Origin: Streptomyces sp. NBC_01571
GTDB taxonomy: Bacteria; Actinomycetota; Actinomycetes; Streptomycetales; Streptomycetaceae
Length of the DNA stretch: 64,000 nt
Reading direction: 5' to 3'
NCBI RefSeq assembly: GCF_026339875.1
Contig: NZ_JAPEPZ010000001.1
Coordinates: 4,464,001-4,528,000 of the forward strand
How positions within the stretch are numbered: the stretch's first letter is position 1; every line of letters starts with the position of its first letter. The position numbers and the translations under genes were made by a program. Shown in pieces: positions 44,113-54,316 of this stretch. The notes under the pieces are model-generated. The model was not told where the DNA came from. It worked only from the letters and a program-made list of their open reading frames with translations, and made no database searches.

Positions 44113-45414
44113 CTACGGCACGACCGGGTTCCAGGTCCTCGCCCGCAGCGGCAGCCCGGAGGCGCCGGAGGGCTCCGGCGTCCTGACCGCCAGCACCTGG
44201 TTGACGCCGATGCGGTTGCGCTCGAAGGCGAGCGCGGAGGCCGCCATGTAGAGGCGCCAGACGCGGGCCCGGCCGGGGCTGGTGAGCTGCACCGCCCGGG
44301 GCCACTGCGCCTCCAGGTTGGCGACCCAGTGGCGCAGGGTGAGGGCGTAGTGCTCGCGGATCGACTCGACGTCACGGACCTCGAAACCGGCCCGCTCCAA
44401 CTGCGTCACGGTCGTGCCCACCGGGGCCAGCTCGCCGTCCGGGAAGACGTACGCGTCGATGAACTCGTCGACCGCGTACGCCGATTCGTCGCGCTGCGGC
44501 CGCCGCCCGATCTGGTGGTTGAGCAGCCGCCCGCCCGGCGCGAGAAGCCGGTACAGCACCTCCGCGTACTCCAAGTAGCGCTCGGCGCCCACGTGTTCGG
44601 CCATGCCGATGGAGGAGATCGCGTCGTACGGTCCGTCGGCGACGTCCCGGTAGTCCTGGACCCGGATCTCCACCCGGTCGGTCAGTCCCTCGTCCGCGAC
44701 CCGCTTACGGGCGAACGCGGCCTGCTCCTGCGAGAGCGTCACCCCGACGACACTCGCACCGTGCTCGCGGGCGGCGTGAATGGCCATCGAGCCCCAGCCG
44801 CAGCCGACGTCGAGGAGCCGCTGACCCGGCCTCAGGGCGAGCTTGCGGGCGATGAGTTCGAGCTTGTCGCGCTGCGCGCTCTCGAGGGTGCCGCCGTCCT
44901 CCCAGTAGGCGCACGAGTAGACCATGGAGGGGCCGAGGACGATCTCGTAGAAGTCGTTGCCCACGTCGTAGTGGTGGCTGATCGCGCGCCGGTCGCTGCG
45001 TTTGGTGTGCAGGTGACGGCGTCTGCGTACCTCCTCGCGGGGCGGGGCGGGCGGCAGCGGGGAGCCGGCCATCCTGACCAGTCCCCGGACGGCGGCGCGG
45101 ACCTCGGGGTCGCGCAGGGACTCCGCGAGGCTCCGTGCGTCCTCGCCCCGGTCCCAGATCAGCCCCGACACCAGGCCCAGGGCGGTGTAGAGGTCCCCCT
45201 CCACGGCGAGGTCGCCGGAGACCCAGGCGCGGGCGAGCCCCACCTCGCCCGGTTTCCACAGCAGCCGGCGCAGGGCGCGCCGGTTGCGCACCACGAGAGC
45301 GGGGGCGCCGGGCGGGCCCGCCTCCGAACCGTCCCAGGCGCGAATACGCACCGGCAACGGGGACCCCAGCAACTGCTCGACAAGGCTCTTCAGCCGCGGC
45401 GCGGCGTCCTGCAT
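44113..45414 (-). CDS. Cyclopropane-fatty-acyl-phospholipid synthase family methyltransferase
   Basis: 433 residues from ATG 45414, chosen because GGAGG is six to seven bases upstream; GTG 45423 sits too close to it. N-terminal lipid-binding region, then SHHYDVGNDFYEIVLGPSMVYSCAYW, SAM motif DVGCGWGSMAIHAA and SIGMAEHVG, all typical of Cfa/mycolic-acid-modifying enzymes. It should transfer a methylene or methyl group from SAM to an unsaturated phospholipid acyl chain. Monocistronic. Confidence 0.92.
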   Translation of the reverse strand: MQDAAPRLKSLVEQLLGSPLPVRIRAWDGSEAGPPGAPALVVRNRRALRRLLWKPGEVGLARAWVSGDLAVEGDLYTALGLVSGLIWDRGEDARSLAESLRDPEVRAAVRGLVRMAGSPLPPAPPREEVRRRRHLHTKRSDRRAISHHYDVGNDFYEIVLGPSMVYSCAYWEDGGTLESAQRDKLELIARKLALRPGQRLLDVGCGWGSMAIHAAREHGASVVGVTLSQEQAAFARKRVADEGLTDRVEIRVQDYRDVADGPYDAISSIGMAEHVGAERYLEYAEVLYRLLAPGGRLLNHQIGRRPQRDESAYAVDEFIDAYVFPDGELAPVGTTVTQLERAGFEVRDVESIREHYALTLRHWVANLEAQWPRAVQLTSPGRARVWRLYMAASALAFERNRIGVNQVLAVRTPEPSGASGLPLRARTWNPVVP

Positions 45415-45542
45415 GGCGTACACCTCCGAGACAACACTCCCGAACGCTCCAACACCACGTAAACACCAACCGGCCTCGCGCGCAGTCCCCCTTCCGCGTT
45501 ACAGCTGGGCAAAATAGCTGTAGCCGCCACGCTTTCTGTCCC

Positions 45543-45905
45543 CGCCGCCCCTGCCCGACCCGTCCGTACCTGGGGGCTCCGCCGGGGGCTGCCGCCTCCT
45601 GGACCCCCGCATCGCCCGAAGGGCTCTTCCTCAAACGCCGGACGGGCTGGAGATACGGGCCCGCGCCGGAGATGCCGGACGGGCTGAAGACGCAGGCCCG
45701 CGCTGGAGATGCGGCCCTTCCCCGGAACGGCGCGCCCGCGCTGGATGCTTCCGGCCCCGGTTGGAGATGCGGGCGCGAGCCGGAGGTGTCGGGCGTGTGC
45801 TGATGGTTCCGGCCGGGGGCATGCCTTTCAGCCCGTCCGGCGCTTGAGGACGAGGCCGTTCAGGCCGAAGCGGGGGTCCGGGGGCGGCAGCCCCCAGGAC
45901 GAGCC
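45543..45905. repeat. Dispersed intergenic repeat, copy C (inverted arms)
   Basis: Occupies most of the 627-base gap 45415-46041. Left arm core CGCCGGACGGGCT at 45636-45648, right arm core AGCCCGTCCGGCG at 45830-45842. Between them are loose repeats of GGAGATGCGG-type units. Outer blocks match copies A and D (GGGGGCTGCCGCC left, GGGGGCGGCAGCCCCC right). No coding potential credited. Confidence 0.8.
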
Positions 45906-45964
45906 GGAGGCCGACCTCACCACACAACCCCGCGCCTCCAGACCCCCGGCCCCTACGGCGCACG

Positions 45965-46008
45965 CCGAAGGGGCCCCCCGCACCACGGATGGCGGAAGGC
46001 CCCTTCGG
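45965..46008 (-). terminator. Terminator of the NADH dehydrogenase gene
   Basis: 11-bp stem (45965-45975 with 45998-46008) 34 bases beyond the stop codon of the leftward NDH-2 gene. Confidence 0.7.
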
Positions 46009-46041
46009 GCTGAACAGTCTGAAACAGTGACCGGCGACGGG

Positions 46042-47439
46042 TCAGGAGGCCTTGGCCCGCTCCTCGGTCTTGGCGCCCGCCGGAGCCGCAGCCGCGGCAG
46101 CCGGCGCCGGCTTCGCAGCCTCGTAGAACTCCTCACGCGGAGTCTCCATGGCCCCGAGCGAGACGACCTCGCGCTTCAGGAACATCGCGAGCGTCCAGTC
46201 CGCGAAGACACGGATCTTCCGGTTCCACGTCGGCATGGCGAGACCGTGGTAGCCACGGTGCATGTACCACGCCAGACGACCCTTGAGCTTGATCTTCGTC
46301 TTGCCCAAGACGATCATCGCGACGCCCTTGTGCAGGCCGAGACCCGCGACAGCACCCTTGTTGGAGTGGCTGTAGTCCTTCTGCGGGAAGCCCCGCATAC
46401 CGGAGATCACGTTGTCGCCGAGCAGCTTGGCCTGCCGGAGCGCGTGCTGCGCGTTCGGCGGGCACCAGGCGTTCTCCACGCCGGCCTTGCGGGCGGCGAG
46501 GTCCGGCACCTGGGCGTTGTCGCCCGCGGCCCAGATGTAGTCCGTGCCCTGCACCTGCAGCGTGGTCTGGGTGTCCACGTGGCCACGCGGGCCGAGCGGC
46601 AGGCCGAACCGGGAGAGGACCGGGTTGGGCTTGACGCCCGCCGTCCACACGATCGTGTCGGAGTCGACCTCGAGGCCGTTCTTCAGCACGACGTGGCCGT
46701 CGACGCAGGAGTCCATGGAGGTGGAGAGGTAGATCTCGACCCCGCGCGACTCCAGGTGCTCCTTGCCGTACTGGCCGAGCTTGGGGCCGACCTCGGGAAG
46801 GATCTTGTCCGCCGCGTCGACGAGGATGAAGCGCATGTCCTCACGGGACACGTTGCCGTAGTACTTCGACGCGTCGCGGGCCATGTCCTCGACCTCGCCG
46901 ATGGTCTCCGCACCCGCGAAGCCACCGCCGACGAAGACGAAGGTCAGCGCCTTGCGGCGGACCTCCTCGTCCGTGGTCGAGTCGGCCTTGTCCAACTGCT
47001 CGAGAACGTGGTTGCGCAGGCCGATGGCCTCCTCGATGCCCTTCATGCCGATGCCCTGTTCGGCAAGGCCGGGAATCGGGAAGGTGCGGGAGACCGCGCC
47101 CATCGCGATGACGAGGTAGTCGAAAGGCAACTCGTACGCCTCACCCACGAGGGGGGCGATCGTGGCTACCTTGCGGTCCTGGTCGATAGTGGTGACCCGA
47201 CCGGTCAGAACCTCCGCCTTGGGCAGCACGCGTCGCAGTGGGACGACGACGTGCCGCGGCGAGATGCTGCCGGCGGCGGCTTCGGGGAGGAAGGGCTGGT
47301 AGGTCATGTACGACCGGGGGTCGACGACCGTGACGGTCGCCTCTCCGTAGCGCATCTTCTTGAGAATGCGCCGAGCTGCGTACAGGCCTACGTACCCACC
47401 GCCTACTACGAGGATCCTGGGACGCTCCGTGGTGCTCAT
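46042..47439 (-). CDS. ndh: Type II NADH dehydrogenase (NDH-2)
   Basis: 465 residues. Two dinucleotide-binding motifs, VGGGYVGLYAARR near the start for FAD and VFVGGGFAGAET for NADH, plus WTAGVKPNPV and the FAD-closing WAAGDNAQVPD. C-terminal amphipathic region attaches it to the membrane; the last 30 residues are Ala/Pro/Glu-rich. Transfers electrons from NADH to menaquinone without pumping protons. A Rex-like site about 310 bases upstream suggests redox control. Confidence 0.9.
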   Translation of the reverse strand: MSTTERPRILVVGGGYVGLYAARRILKKMRYGEATVTVVDPRSYMTYQPFLPEAAAGSISPRHVVVPLRRVLPKAEVLTGRVTTIDQDRKVATIAPLVGEAYELPFDYLVIAMGAVSRTFPIPGLAEQGIGMKGIEEAIGLRNHVLEQLDKADSTTDEEVRRKALTFVFVGGGFAGAETIGEVEDMARDASKYYGNVSREDMRFILVDAADKILPEVGPKLGQYGKEHLESRGVEIYLSTSMDSCVDGHVVLKNGLEVDSDTIVWTAGVKPNPVLSRFGLPLGPRGHVDTQTTLQVQGTDYIWAAGDNAQVPDLAARKAGVENAWCPPNAQHALRQAKLLGDNVISGMRGFPQKDYSHSNKGAVAGLGLHKGVAMIVLGKTKIKLKGRLAWYMHRGYHGLAMPTWNRKIRVFADWTLAMFLKREVVSLGAMETPREEFYEAAKPAPAAAAAAPAGAKTEERAKAS

Positions 47440-47891
47440 GCCATCGAGTATCCACCCGCCCCTCGGGGGTCGCTCGTGCGCCCCTTCACAAGCTTGGGTG
47501 TGCCCTCTGCTACACTGCGCGGCTCACGTGACCCAGGTCATGTCGCCGCGAGGGAACCAGTGTTCGGGGCGGACCGTTGTCAAGAGCCCGTGAGCAGCCA
47601 CTCCGAGCGTTCGAGTGCACCGAACCACTCCTCGACTTCACCCGCCGGAAACACTCCCGGAATGCTCCGGTGAGCATTGCTCCGAGACCGGCGAGGACCC
47701 CCGCGGCACCCGAGTGGCCCAGTCGTCGCCCGACAGGGCCGAATTCCTTGTGAAGAACTTCACGAAGTTTCCCGGCGGCGTGTCGCAGAGAGGGCCCGGA
47801 TGGCCCCTGGCGCCCGCTCATACGTTATCCGACCTGCTCAGGAGAGGCTACCAGCGGGTAGCAAGCGCTCCCCGGCCCCCTGAACCAGGGC
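47440..47891. other. ndh upstream region
   Basis: 452 bases without a supportable gene. Contains the Rex-like operator (47748-47765), a TTGACA on the minus strand at 47576-47581 that could be a -35 for ndh, and an inverted repeat GCTACC-AGCG-GGTAGC (47847-47862) beyond the Ppx gene end. Confidence 0.5.
47748..47765. promoter_or_regulatory. Candidate Rex operator
   Basis: TTGTGAAGAACTTCACGA fits the Rex consensus TTGTGAA-N4-TTCACAA with a single mismatch in the 18 positions. Rex is the NADH/NAD+ sensing repressor of respiratory genes in Streptomyces. The site is 309 bases upstream of ndh and 143 bases outside the stop of the Ppx gene. Confidence 0.65.
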
Positions 47892-48833
47892 TCAGGCGAC
47901 GGACCACGCGATCCCGTCGAGGATGTCGTGCTCACTGACGACGACCTCCTCCGCGCCGGTCCGCTCCATGATCGCGAGCAGGACGAGGGCGCCCGCGGCG
48001 ATGACGTCGACCCGCCCGGGGTGCATCGAGGGGATCGCGGCCCGTTCGGCGTGGGTGGAGCGCAGGAGCCGCTCGGTGATCTCGCGGACCTTCTCCCGCG
48101 GGATGCGGGAGTGGTGGATGGCGGCCGAGTCGTACGCGGGGAGGTCCAGCGCGATGGCCGCGACCGTGGTGACCGAACCGGCGAGGCCGACCAGCGTGCG
48201 GGCCTCGTCCAGCGGGACCGTCCGGGCCGCGAGGTCCAGCGCGGCGTCGATGTCGGCGCGGATCGCGTCGATCTCCGCGGGCGCCGGGGGGTCGCTCACC
48301 ACGCCGGCGTGCACCAGGTGGCGCTCGGTCATCCGTACACAGCCGATGTCCACGGAGCGGGCGGCGCGTACGTGGTCGTCGCCGATGACGAACTCGGTGG
48401 AGCCGCCGCCGATGTCCACGACCAGGTACGGCTTGGCGAGGTCGTCCCGGCCCGTGAGTTCCCTGGTCGCTCCCGTGAAGGAGAACTCGGCCTCCTGGTC
48501 GCCGGTGATCACCTCGGGCTCGACGCCCAGGATGTCGAGGACACCGCGTACGAACTCGTCCCTGTTCTCGGCGTCGCGGGAGGCGGAGGTCGCGACGAAG
48601 CGGAGGCGCTCCGCGCCGTGCTCCTTGATGACCGCCGCGTACTCGCGGCAGGCCGCGAAGGTGCGGTCCAGGGCCTCGGGGGCGAGGCGGCCGGTGCGGT
48701 CCACTCCCTGGCCGAGCCGGACGATCGTCATACGGCGGTCCAGGTCGACGAGTTCGCCCGTCGCCGGGTTCGCGTCGGCGACGAGGAGACGGATGGAGTT
48801 CGTGCCGCAGTCGATGGCGGCGACCCTGGTCAT
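47892..48833 (-). CDS. Ppx/GppA phosphatase family protein
   Basis: 313 residues, ATPase-like sugar-kinase/actin fold with AIDCGTNSIRLLVAD (phosphate 1), VATSASRDAENR, VVDIGGGSTEFVIG (phosphate 2) and GLAGSVTTVAA. Length is that of the short actinobacterial form lacking the C-terminal HD extension. Acts on polyphosphate or (p)ppGpp. Last gene of the enolase-side group, separated from DUF501 by repeat copy D. Confidence 0.9.
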   Translation of the reverse strand: MTRVAAIDCGTNSIRLLVADANPATGELVDLDRRMTIVRLGQGVDRTGRLAPEALDRTFAACREYAAVIKEHGAERLRFVATSASRDAENRDEFVRGVLDILGVEPEVITGDQEAEFSFTGATRELTGRDDLAKPYLVVDIGGGSTEFVIGDDHVRAARSVDIGCVRMTERHLVHAGVVSDPPAPAEIDAIRADIDAALDLAARTVPLDEARTLVGLAGSVTTVAAIALDLPAYDSAAIHHSRIPREKVREITERLLRSTHAERAAIPSMHPGRVDVIAAGALVLLAIMERTGAEEVVVSEHDILDGIAWSVA

Positions 48834-48892
48834 GAGCTGTGGTCTCCTGTGGTGGTTTCCGATTCCGGCGTGCAGCGGCCCAGCCTATTTCG

Positions 48893-49226
48893 CCCCGCCG
48901 CCCCTGCCCTCCCCCAAGCTCTCGGCTTCGCTCGAGCAGGGGGACCCCCCGCCATCCCGTCCCTGGGGCTCCGCCCCGGACCCCGCCAGGGGGCTGCGCC
49001 CGCTGGACCCTCCATCGCCCGAAGGGCTCGTCCTCAAACGCCGGACGGGCTGGAATCCATGCCCCCGGGCGCCGGCCGTTCAGCGAGACCTCGCACCCCC
49101 AGCCCGTCCGAAACCATCCGGCGCACGCCGAAGTCTCCAGCGCAGGCACCCATATCCAGCCCGTCCGGCGATTGAGGACGAGGCCGTTCAGGCCGAAGCG
49201 GTGTTCTGGGGGCGCCAGGCCCCAGG
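48893..49226. repeat. Dispersed intergenic repeat, copy D (inverted arms)
   Basis: Fills the 403-base gap 48834-49236 inside an otherwise compact leftward gene group. Left core CGCCGGACGGGCT at 49039-49051, right core AGCCCGTCCGGCG at 49158-49170. The outer left block has CTCTCGGCTTCGCTCGAGC, a small hairpin of its own. The rest matches copies A and C. Confidence 0.8.
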
Positions 49227-49236
49227 GGCCCGGACC

Positions 49237-49779
49237 TCACCCCTCCGCGGAGGGGTCCTCGGCCACGGAATGGTCCACACACGGCCCCTTGCGCCACCAC
49301 TCCGGCAGCATCGCGATCGCCTCGTCCCCCAGCGGGTTCACCCCGGGGCCCGCGGCCAGGGAGTGCGCCACCAGGACGTGCAGGCACTTCACCCGGTCCG
49401 GCATGCCCCCCGCGCTCGGGAACCCGGCGAGCACCTCGATGGCGTCGCGGCGCGCGATGTAGTCCTCGTGGGCGGCCCGGTACGCGGCGGCCAGCTCGGG
49501 GTCGGTGGCGAGACGGTCCGTCATCTCCTTCATGACGCCGTTGGCCTCCAGCGTGCCGATCGCGGAGGCCGCGCGCGGACACGTCAGGTAGTACGTCGTC
49601 GGGAACGGCGTCCCGTCGGGAAGCCGGGGCGCCGTCTCCACCACGTCCGGCTCGCCGCAGGGGCAGCGGTGCGCGATCGCGCGCAGTCCGCGCGGCGGGC
49701 GGCCGAGCTGCTGCTTGAAGGCCTCGACGTCCGCGTCGGTCGGCTCGGTCCGCGGGGTGGGCGGCGGGGGCGTTTCCAT
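49237..49779 (-). CDS. DUF501 family protein
   Basis: 180 residues from ATG 49779; a TTG at 49791 would add four. Conserved parts are FKQQLGRPPRGLRAIAHRCPCGEPDVVETAPRL in pieces, TTYYLTCPRAASAIGTLEANGVM and GFPSAGGMPDRVKCLHVLVAHSL. The Cys/His pattern (CPCG, CP, CLH) could bind metal. The family is nearly always beside ftsB/divIC and ppx in actinobacteria, as here, but its function is unknown. Confidence 0.88.
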   Translation of the reverse strand: METPPPPTPRTEPTDADVEAFKQQLGRPPRGLRAIAHRCPCGEPDVVETAPRLPDGTPFPTTYYLTCPRAASAIGTLEANGVMKEMTDRLATDPELAAAYRAAHEDYIARRDAIEVLAGFPSAGGMPDRVKCLHVLVAHSLAAGPGVNPLGDEAIAMLPEWWRKGPCVDHSVAEDPSAEG

Positions 49780-49827
49780 GCCTGTGCTCAAGTCACTTTC
49801 TCTGTCGTTTCACCGGTCCGTGTCAGC

Positions 49828-50304
49828 TCACCGGTCGGAGCGGTCGGACTTGTCGACGCCGTCCCAGACATTGGCGTACCAGGGGCGGGCGTCCGCCCCT
49901 CGGTTCGTCCGCGACTGCTTCGCCGCGTCCGGGTCGATCACGACGTATCCGGTCTCGCCCGGCATCACGTAGTGCAGCCGTTCCCGGATCCGCTGCTCCG
50001 CGTACGCGTCGTCCTGCCAGCGCGCCTTCAGGTCGCGGAGCTGTTCGACCCGGGCGCGGGCCTGCTCCTGCTGCCGCTGCAGATCGGCGATCTCGGCGCG
50101 CTGGGACACGTACTGCCTTATGGGGTACGCGAGGGCCACGATCAGGGAGCAGACGACGAGCGCCAGCAGCGCGGCCCGGCCCGTCAGCCGCGAGCGCCGG
50201 GCCTGACGCTTGGTCTGGGAGCGGTAGACCCGGGCCGCCGTCTGCTCGCCGAGCAGCCGCAGCCGGGTCGCGGTGGAGAACCGGTCCCGGTCCTTCACGG
50301 CCAT
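49828..50304 (-). CDS. FtsB/DivIC-type septum formation initiator protein
   Basis: 158 residues. A basic cytoplasmic N-terminus, one membrane helix (AALLALVVCSLIVALAYPI), then an extracellular coiled coil (QRAEIADLQRQQEQARARVEQLRDL) and RIRERLHYVMPGETGYVVID, the DivIC hallmark. It helps hold the divisome together with FtsL and FtsQ at sporulation septa. In the usual actinobacterial place next to eno and DUF501. Confidence 0.9.
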   Translation of the reverse strand: MAVKDRDRFSTATRLRLLGEQTAARVYRSQTKRQARRSRLTGRAALLALVVCSLIVALAYPIRQYVSQRAEIADLQRQQEQARARVEQLRDLKARWQDDAYAEQRIRERLHYVMPGETGYVVIDPDAAKQSRTNRGADARPWYANVWDGVDKSDRSDR

Positions 50305-50328
50305 GTCCCCGCCTCCCCTTCACACGTG

Positions 50329-50373
50329 CGTACGTCCCCGCACACGGTACGGGACCGGGTACGGGGACGTACG
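50329..50373 (-). terminator. Terminator or attenuator after eno
   Basis: 12-bp stem (50329-50340 with 50362-50373) around a 21-base loop, 31 bases beyond the enolase stop and just before the ftsB-like gene. The stem is extendable with two mismatches. Confidence 0.6.
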
Positions 50374-50404
50374 TGCGACTGGCTAAGCCTTAACCCTGCC
50401 GGGG

Positions 50405-52038
<1,634 letters not shown>

Positions 52039-52731
52039 TCAGCTGAGGTGGAGCTGCTGACCCGGGTAGATGAAGTCCGCGTCGTCGACGATGTCCTTGT
52101 TCAGCTTGAACAGCTGCTGCCAGCCGCCCTTGACCTTCTTCTTCTCGGCGATCGAGCTGAGAGTGTCGCCCTTGACGACCTTGTACTCGCCGTCGCCCTT
52201 CTTGACCTTCTTGCCGGTCGGCGTCGAGACGGTCTTCTTCTGGGCCGCCGGGCGCTCGGACGAACGGGAGGCCGCGGTGTCCGTCGACCGGCTCTCGGTG
52301 CTCTGCGTGCCGCTGGACGTGGACGGCTTGGCGGGGGCGGTCGTGCCACCGGTGTACGCGGCGCCGGACAGGCCCGTGCCGCAGGTCGGCCAGGCACCCT
52401 TGCCCTGTGCGGCGAGGACCTTCTCGCCGATGGTGATCTGCTGGGACTTGGACGCCTTGTCGGCGGTGGAGGCGTAGGCGGTGCCGCCGTACGCGGCCCA
52501 GGTGGAGGCCGAGAACTGCAGGCCGCCGTAGTAACCGTTGCCGGTGTTGATCGACCAGTTGCCGCCGGACTCGCACTGGGCGACGGAGTCCCACTCGGAG
52601 GCGGTGGCGGCGGAGGCGCTGCCGGCGGCCATCAGCGGAGCGGCGATGGCGACGCCGGTGACACCGGCGAGCGTGGCGACACGAGTGGCCTTGGACGGAC
52701 GGCGGTGCTTGCCCTTGCTGGAAAACAGCAT
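52039..52731 (-). CDS. rpfA: Resuscitation-promoting factor with LysM domain (RpfA type)
   Basis: 230 residues. A signal peptide ends near GSASA; then the Rpf transglycosylase domain ([15 protein letters not shown], with the catalytic Glu; [19 protein letters not shown]), a Ser/Thr/Lys linker and a C-terminal LysM ([27 protein letters not shown]). Secreted muralytic enzyme that promotes spore germination and growth. Its leader carries a c-di-AMP riboswitch. Sister of the gene at 53083. Symbol follows remembered S. coelicolor naming. Confidence 0.92.
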   Translation of the reverse strand: MLFSSKGKHRRPSKATRVATLAGVTGVAIAAPLMAAGSASAATASEWDSVAQCESGGNWSINTGNGYYGGLQFSASTWAAYGGTAYASTADKASKSQQITIGEKVLAAQGKGAWPTCGTGLSGAAYTGGTTAPAKPSTSSGTQSTESRSTDTAASRSSERPAAQKKTVSTPTGKKVKKGDGEYKVVKGDTLSSIAEKKKVKGGWQQLFKLNKDIVDDADFIYPGQQLHLS

Positions 52732-52746
52732 CGAGTGATCCCCTCA

Positions 52747-52948
52747 CCGACGCCTGCGAGGTGAGCTGTCGGGTTCGGGCGGGTGAGTGCCCGGCCGTGC
52801 GCTCTCGGCGCACGTCTTCACCCCAAGCCGCTCCCGGTCAACTACCGGGCGCGGCGCTTACCTTGGGTCCCCCGCTCCTGCCTACGGCGCTTGACGCGTC
52901 GACTGTTCCCGTACGGCCGCTGGCAGGATTCGGCGTTGCGACCGTCGG
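52747..52948 (-). ncRNA. c-di-AMP riboswitch (ydaO/yuaA type)
   Basis: On the minus strand, in order: CGCCGAATCC, GGAGCGGGGGACCCAA, TTGGGGTGAAG, and CCGAACCCGACAGCTCACC followed by TCGCAGGCG. These are the conserved blocks of the ydaO motif in the right order. Helix P1 can form from CCGACG (52948-52943) and CGTCGG (52752-52747). The 3' end is three bases from the GAGGGG that precedes the rpfA ATG, so ligand binding could affect ribosome access as well as termination. The remaining 130 bases up to 53082 hold the promoter. Confidence 0.93.
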
Positions 52949-53082
52949 GGCCCGCTGTGGCGAGCGGTGATGACCGTAAGCAGTCGATCGACCGAATTTC
53001 AAAGACGATCAGGGCCTTTGAGATCCATCTCTCACTTGCGCCAAACCGGACATTACCCAGCGAACCATGACGTGAACTCCCG

Positions 53083-54087
53083 CTACTTTTCGCCCGATTC
53101 GGCATCAACTGCAAGGCTCTGACCGGGGAGAATGAGGTCCGGGTCGTCGCCGACCGTCTTCTCGTTCCCGGCGTAGAGCCCGCCCCATCCGCCTTCGAGG
53201 TCAAGGGCGTCGGCGATGGTCGAGAGGCTGTCTCCGGTGCGGACGACGTACGAGCCGTCGACGACGCCGCGGGCGACGCCGGAGTCGCGCGAGGCGTGCC
53301 GACCGGAGGAGTCGTCGCCGCGGCCGTCCGCCGTGTCGTCGGTGGAGTTCTCTGCGGCACTGCCGCCGCGGTGGCGCCCGGCGCCGGTCGTCGCACCCTC
53401 GGAGGCCGCCGAAGCGTCGCCGCCCTGGCCCGAGTTGCCCGATTCGCCACCCTTCGTCGACCTCGCGCCCTCGCTGTCCGCCTCCCGCGCGCTGCCGGAC
53501 TCCTCGTCCGAGGGCGCGTCCGATTTCGTTCTGTTCCCGGTCTCGTCCGAGGACGAATCGGTCGAGGACGAATCGGACCGGGAGGAGTCGGACGGAGAGG
53601 CGCCGATCCCGAGCGAGTCCGACAGGGAGTCGGACCCATCGGACGAAGTGGATGAATCGGATGAGCTGGACGAGTCGCCGGCCACACCCGTGTCGACCGA
53701 GACCTCGCCCGAGTTCTTGCTGAGCCCGGAGAGGGGGCCGCAGGTCGGCCAGGCGGCGAGACCCTGGTCGGCCAGGACCTTCTCGGCGACGGCTATCTGC
53801 TGCGAGCGGCTGGCCTCGTCGGCGCTCGGCGCGTACATGCGGCCGCCGTACCGCTGCCAGTTCTCCTGGGTCAACTGCAGTCCGCCGTAGTACCCGTTGC
53901 CGTTGTCGGCACTCCACTGCCCGCCGCTCTCGCACTCGGCGACCCGGTCCCAGGTGGTGCCGTCGGCCGCGTTCGCGCTGGCGGCACCGAGCAGCGGGAT
54001 GGCGATGGCCGATCCGGTCACTCCTGCCGCGACGATGAGGGCCGGAGCCTGACGGGGGCGACGATGGCGGCCGTTCCCGGAGAGCAT
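53083..54087 (-). CDS. Rpf transglycosylase with long Ser/Asp-rich linker and LysM (RpfC type)
   Basis: 334 residues from ATG 54087. Signal peptide to about ASANA, Rpf domain (WDRVAECESGGQWSA with catalytic Glu; [19 protein letters not shown]), then a low-complexity stretch of about 130 residues dominated by Ser, Asp, Glu and Gly, and a C-terminal LysM (YVVRTGDSLSTIADALDL; LILPGQSLAV). The linker may span the cell wall. No riboswitch is visible in front, unlike rpfA. From memory it corresponds to RpfC of S. coelicolor. Confidence 0.9.
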   Translation of the reverse strand: MLSGNGRHRRPRQAPALIVAAGVTGSAIAIPLLGAASANAADGTTWDRVAECESGGQWSADNGNGYYGGLQLTQENWQRYGGRMYAPSADEASRSQQIAVAEKVLADQGLAAWPTCGPLSGLSKNSGEVSVDTGVAGDSSSSSDSSTSSDGSDSLSDSLGIGASPSDSSRSDSSSTDSSSDETGNRTKSDAPSDEESGSAREADSEGARSTKGGESGNSGQGGDASAASEGATTGAGRHRGGSAAENSTDDTADGRGDDSSGRHASRDSGVARGVVDGSYVVRTGDSLSTIADALDLEGGWGGLYAGNEKTVGDDPDLILPGQSLAVDAESGEK

Positions 54088-54316
54088 GCGAGAGCCTTTC
54101 ACGTGACAGCAGGTGACTACGCGGCTGATGAGCCGCGTTGATGGGTGAACGTATCCGCACCCGATCACTTGTCACAAGTAGGTGCAGCGCAGATCACGTG
54201 AAGATCACAGAGTTGAGGGAGCATCACCTTTTGGCGACCGGACCTTCATACTCTGCGGCCACCACTCCGGCGCGCCGCGACAACCGCCTCGCGCACACCG
54301 TACGACTGCCGCATGA

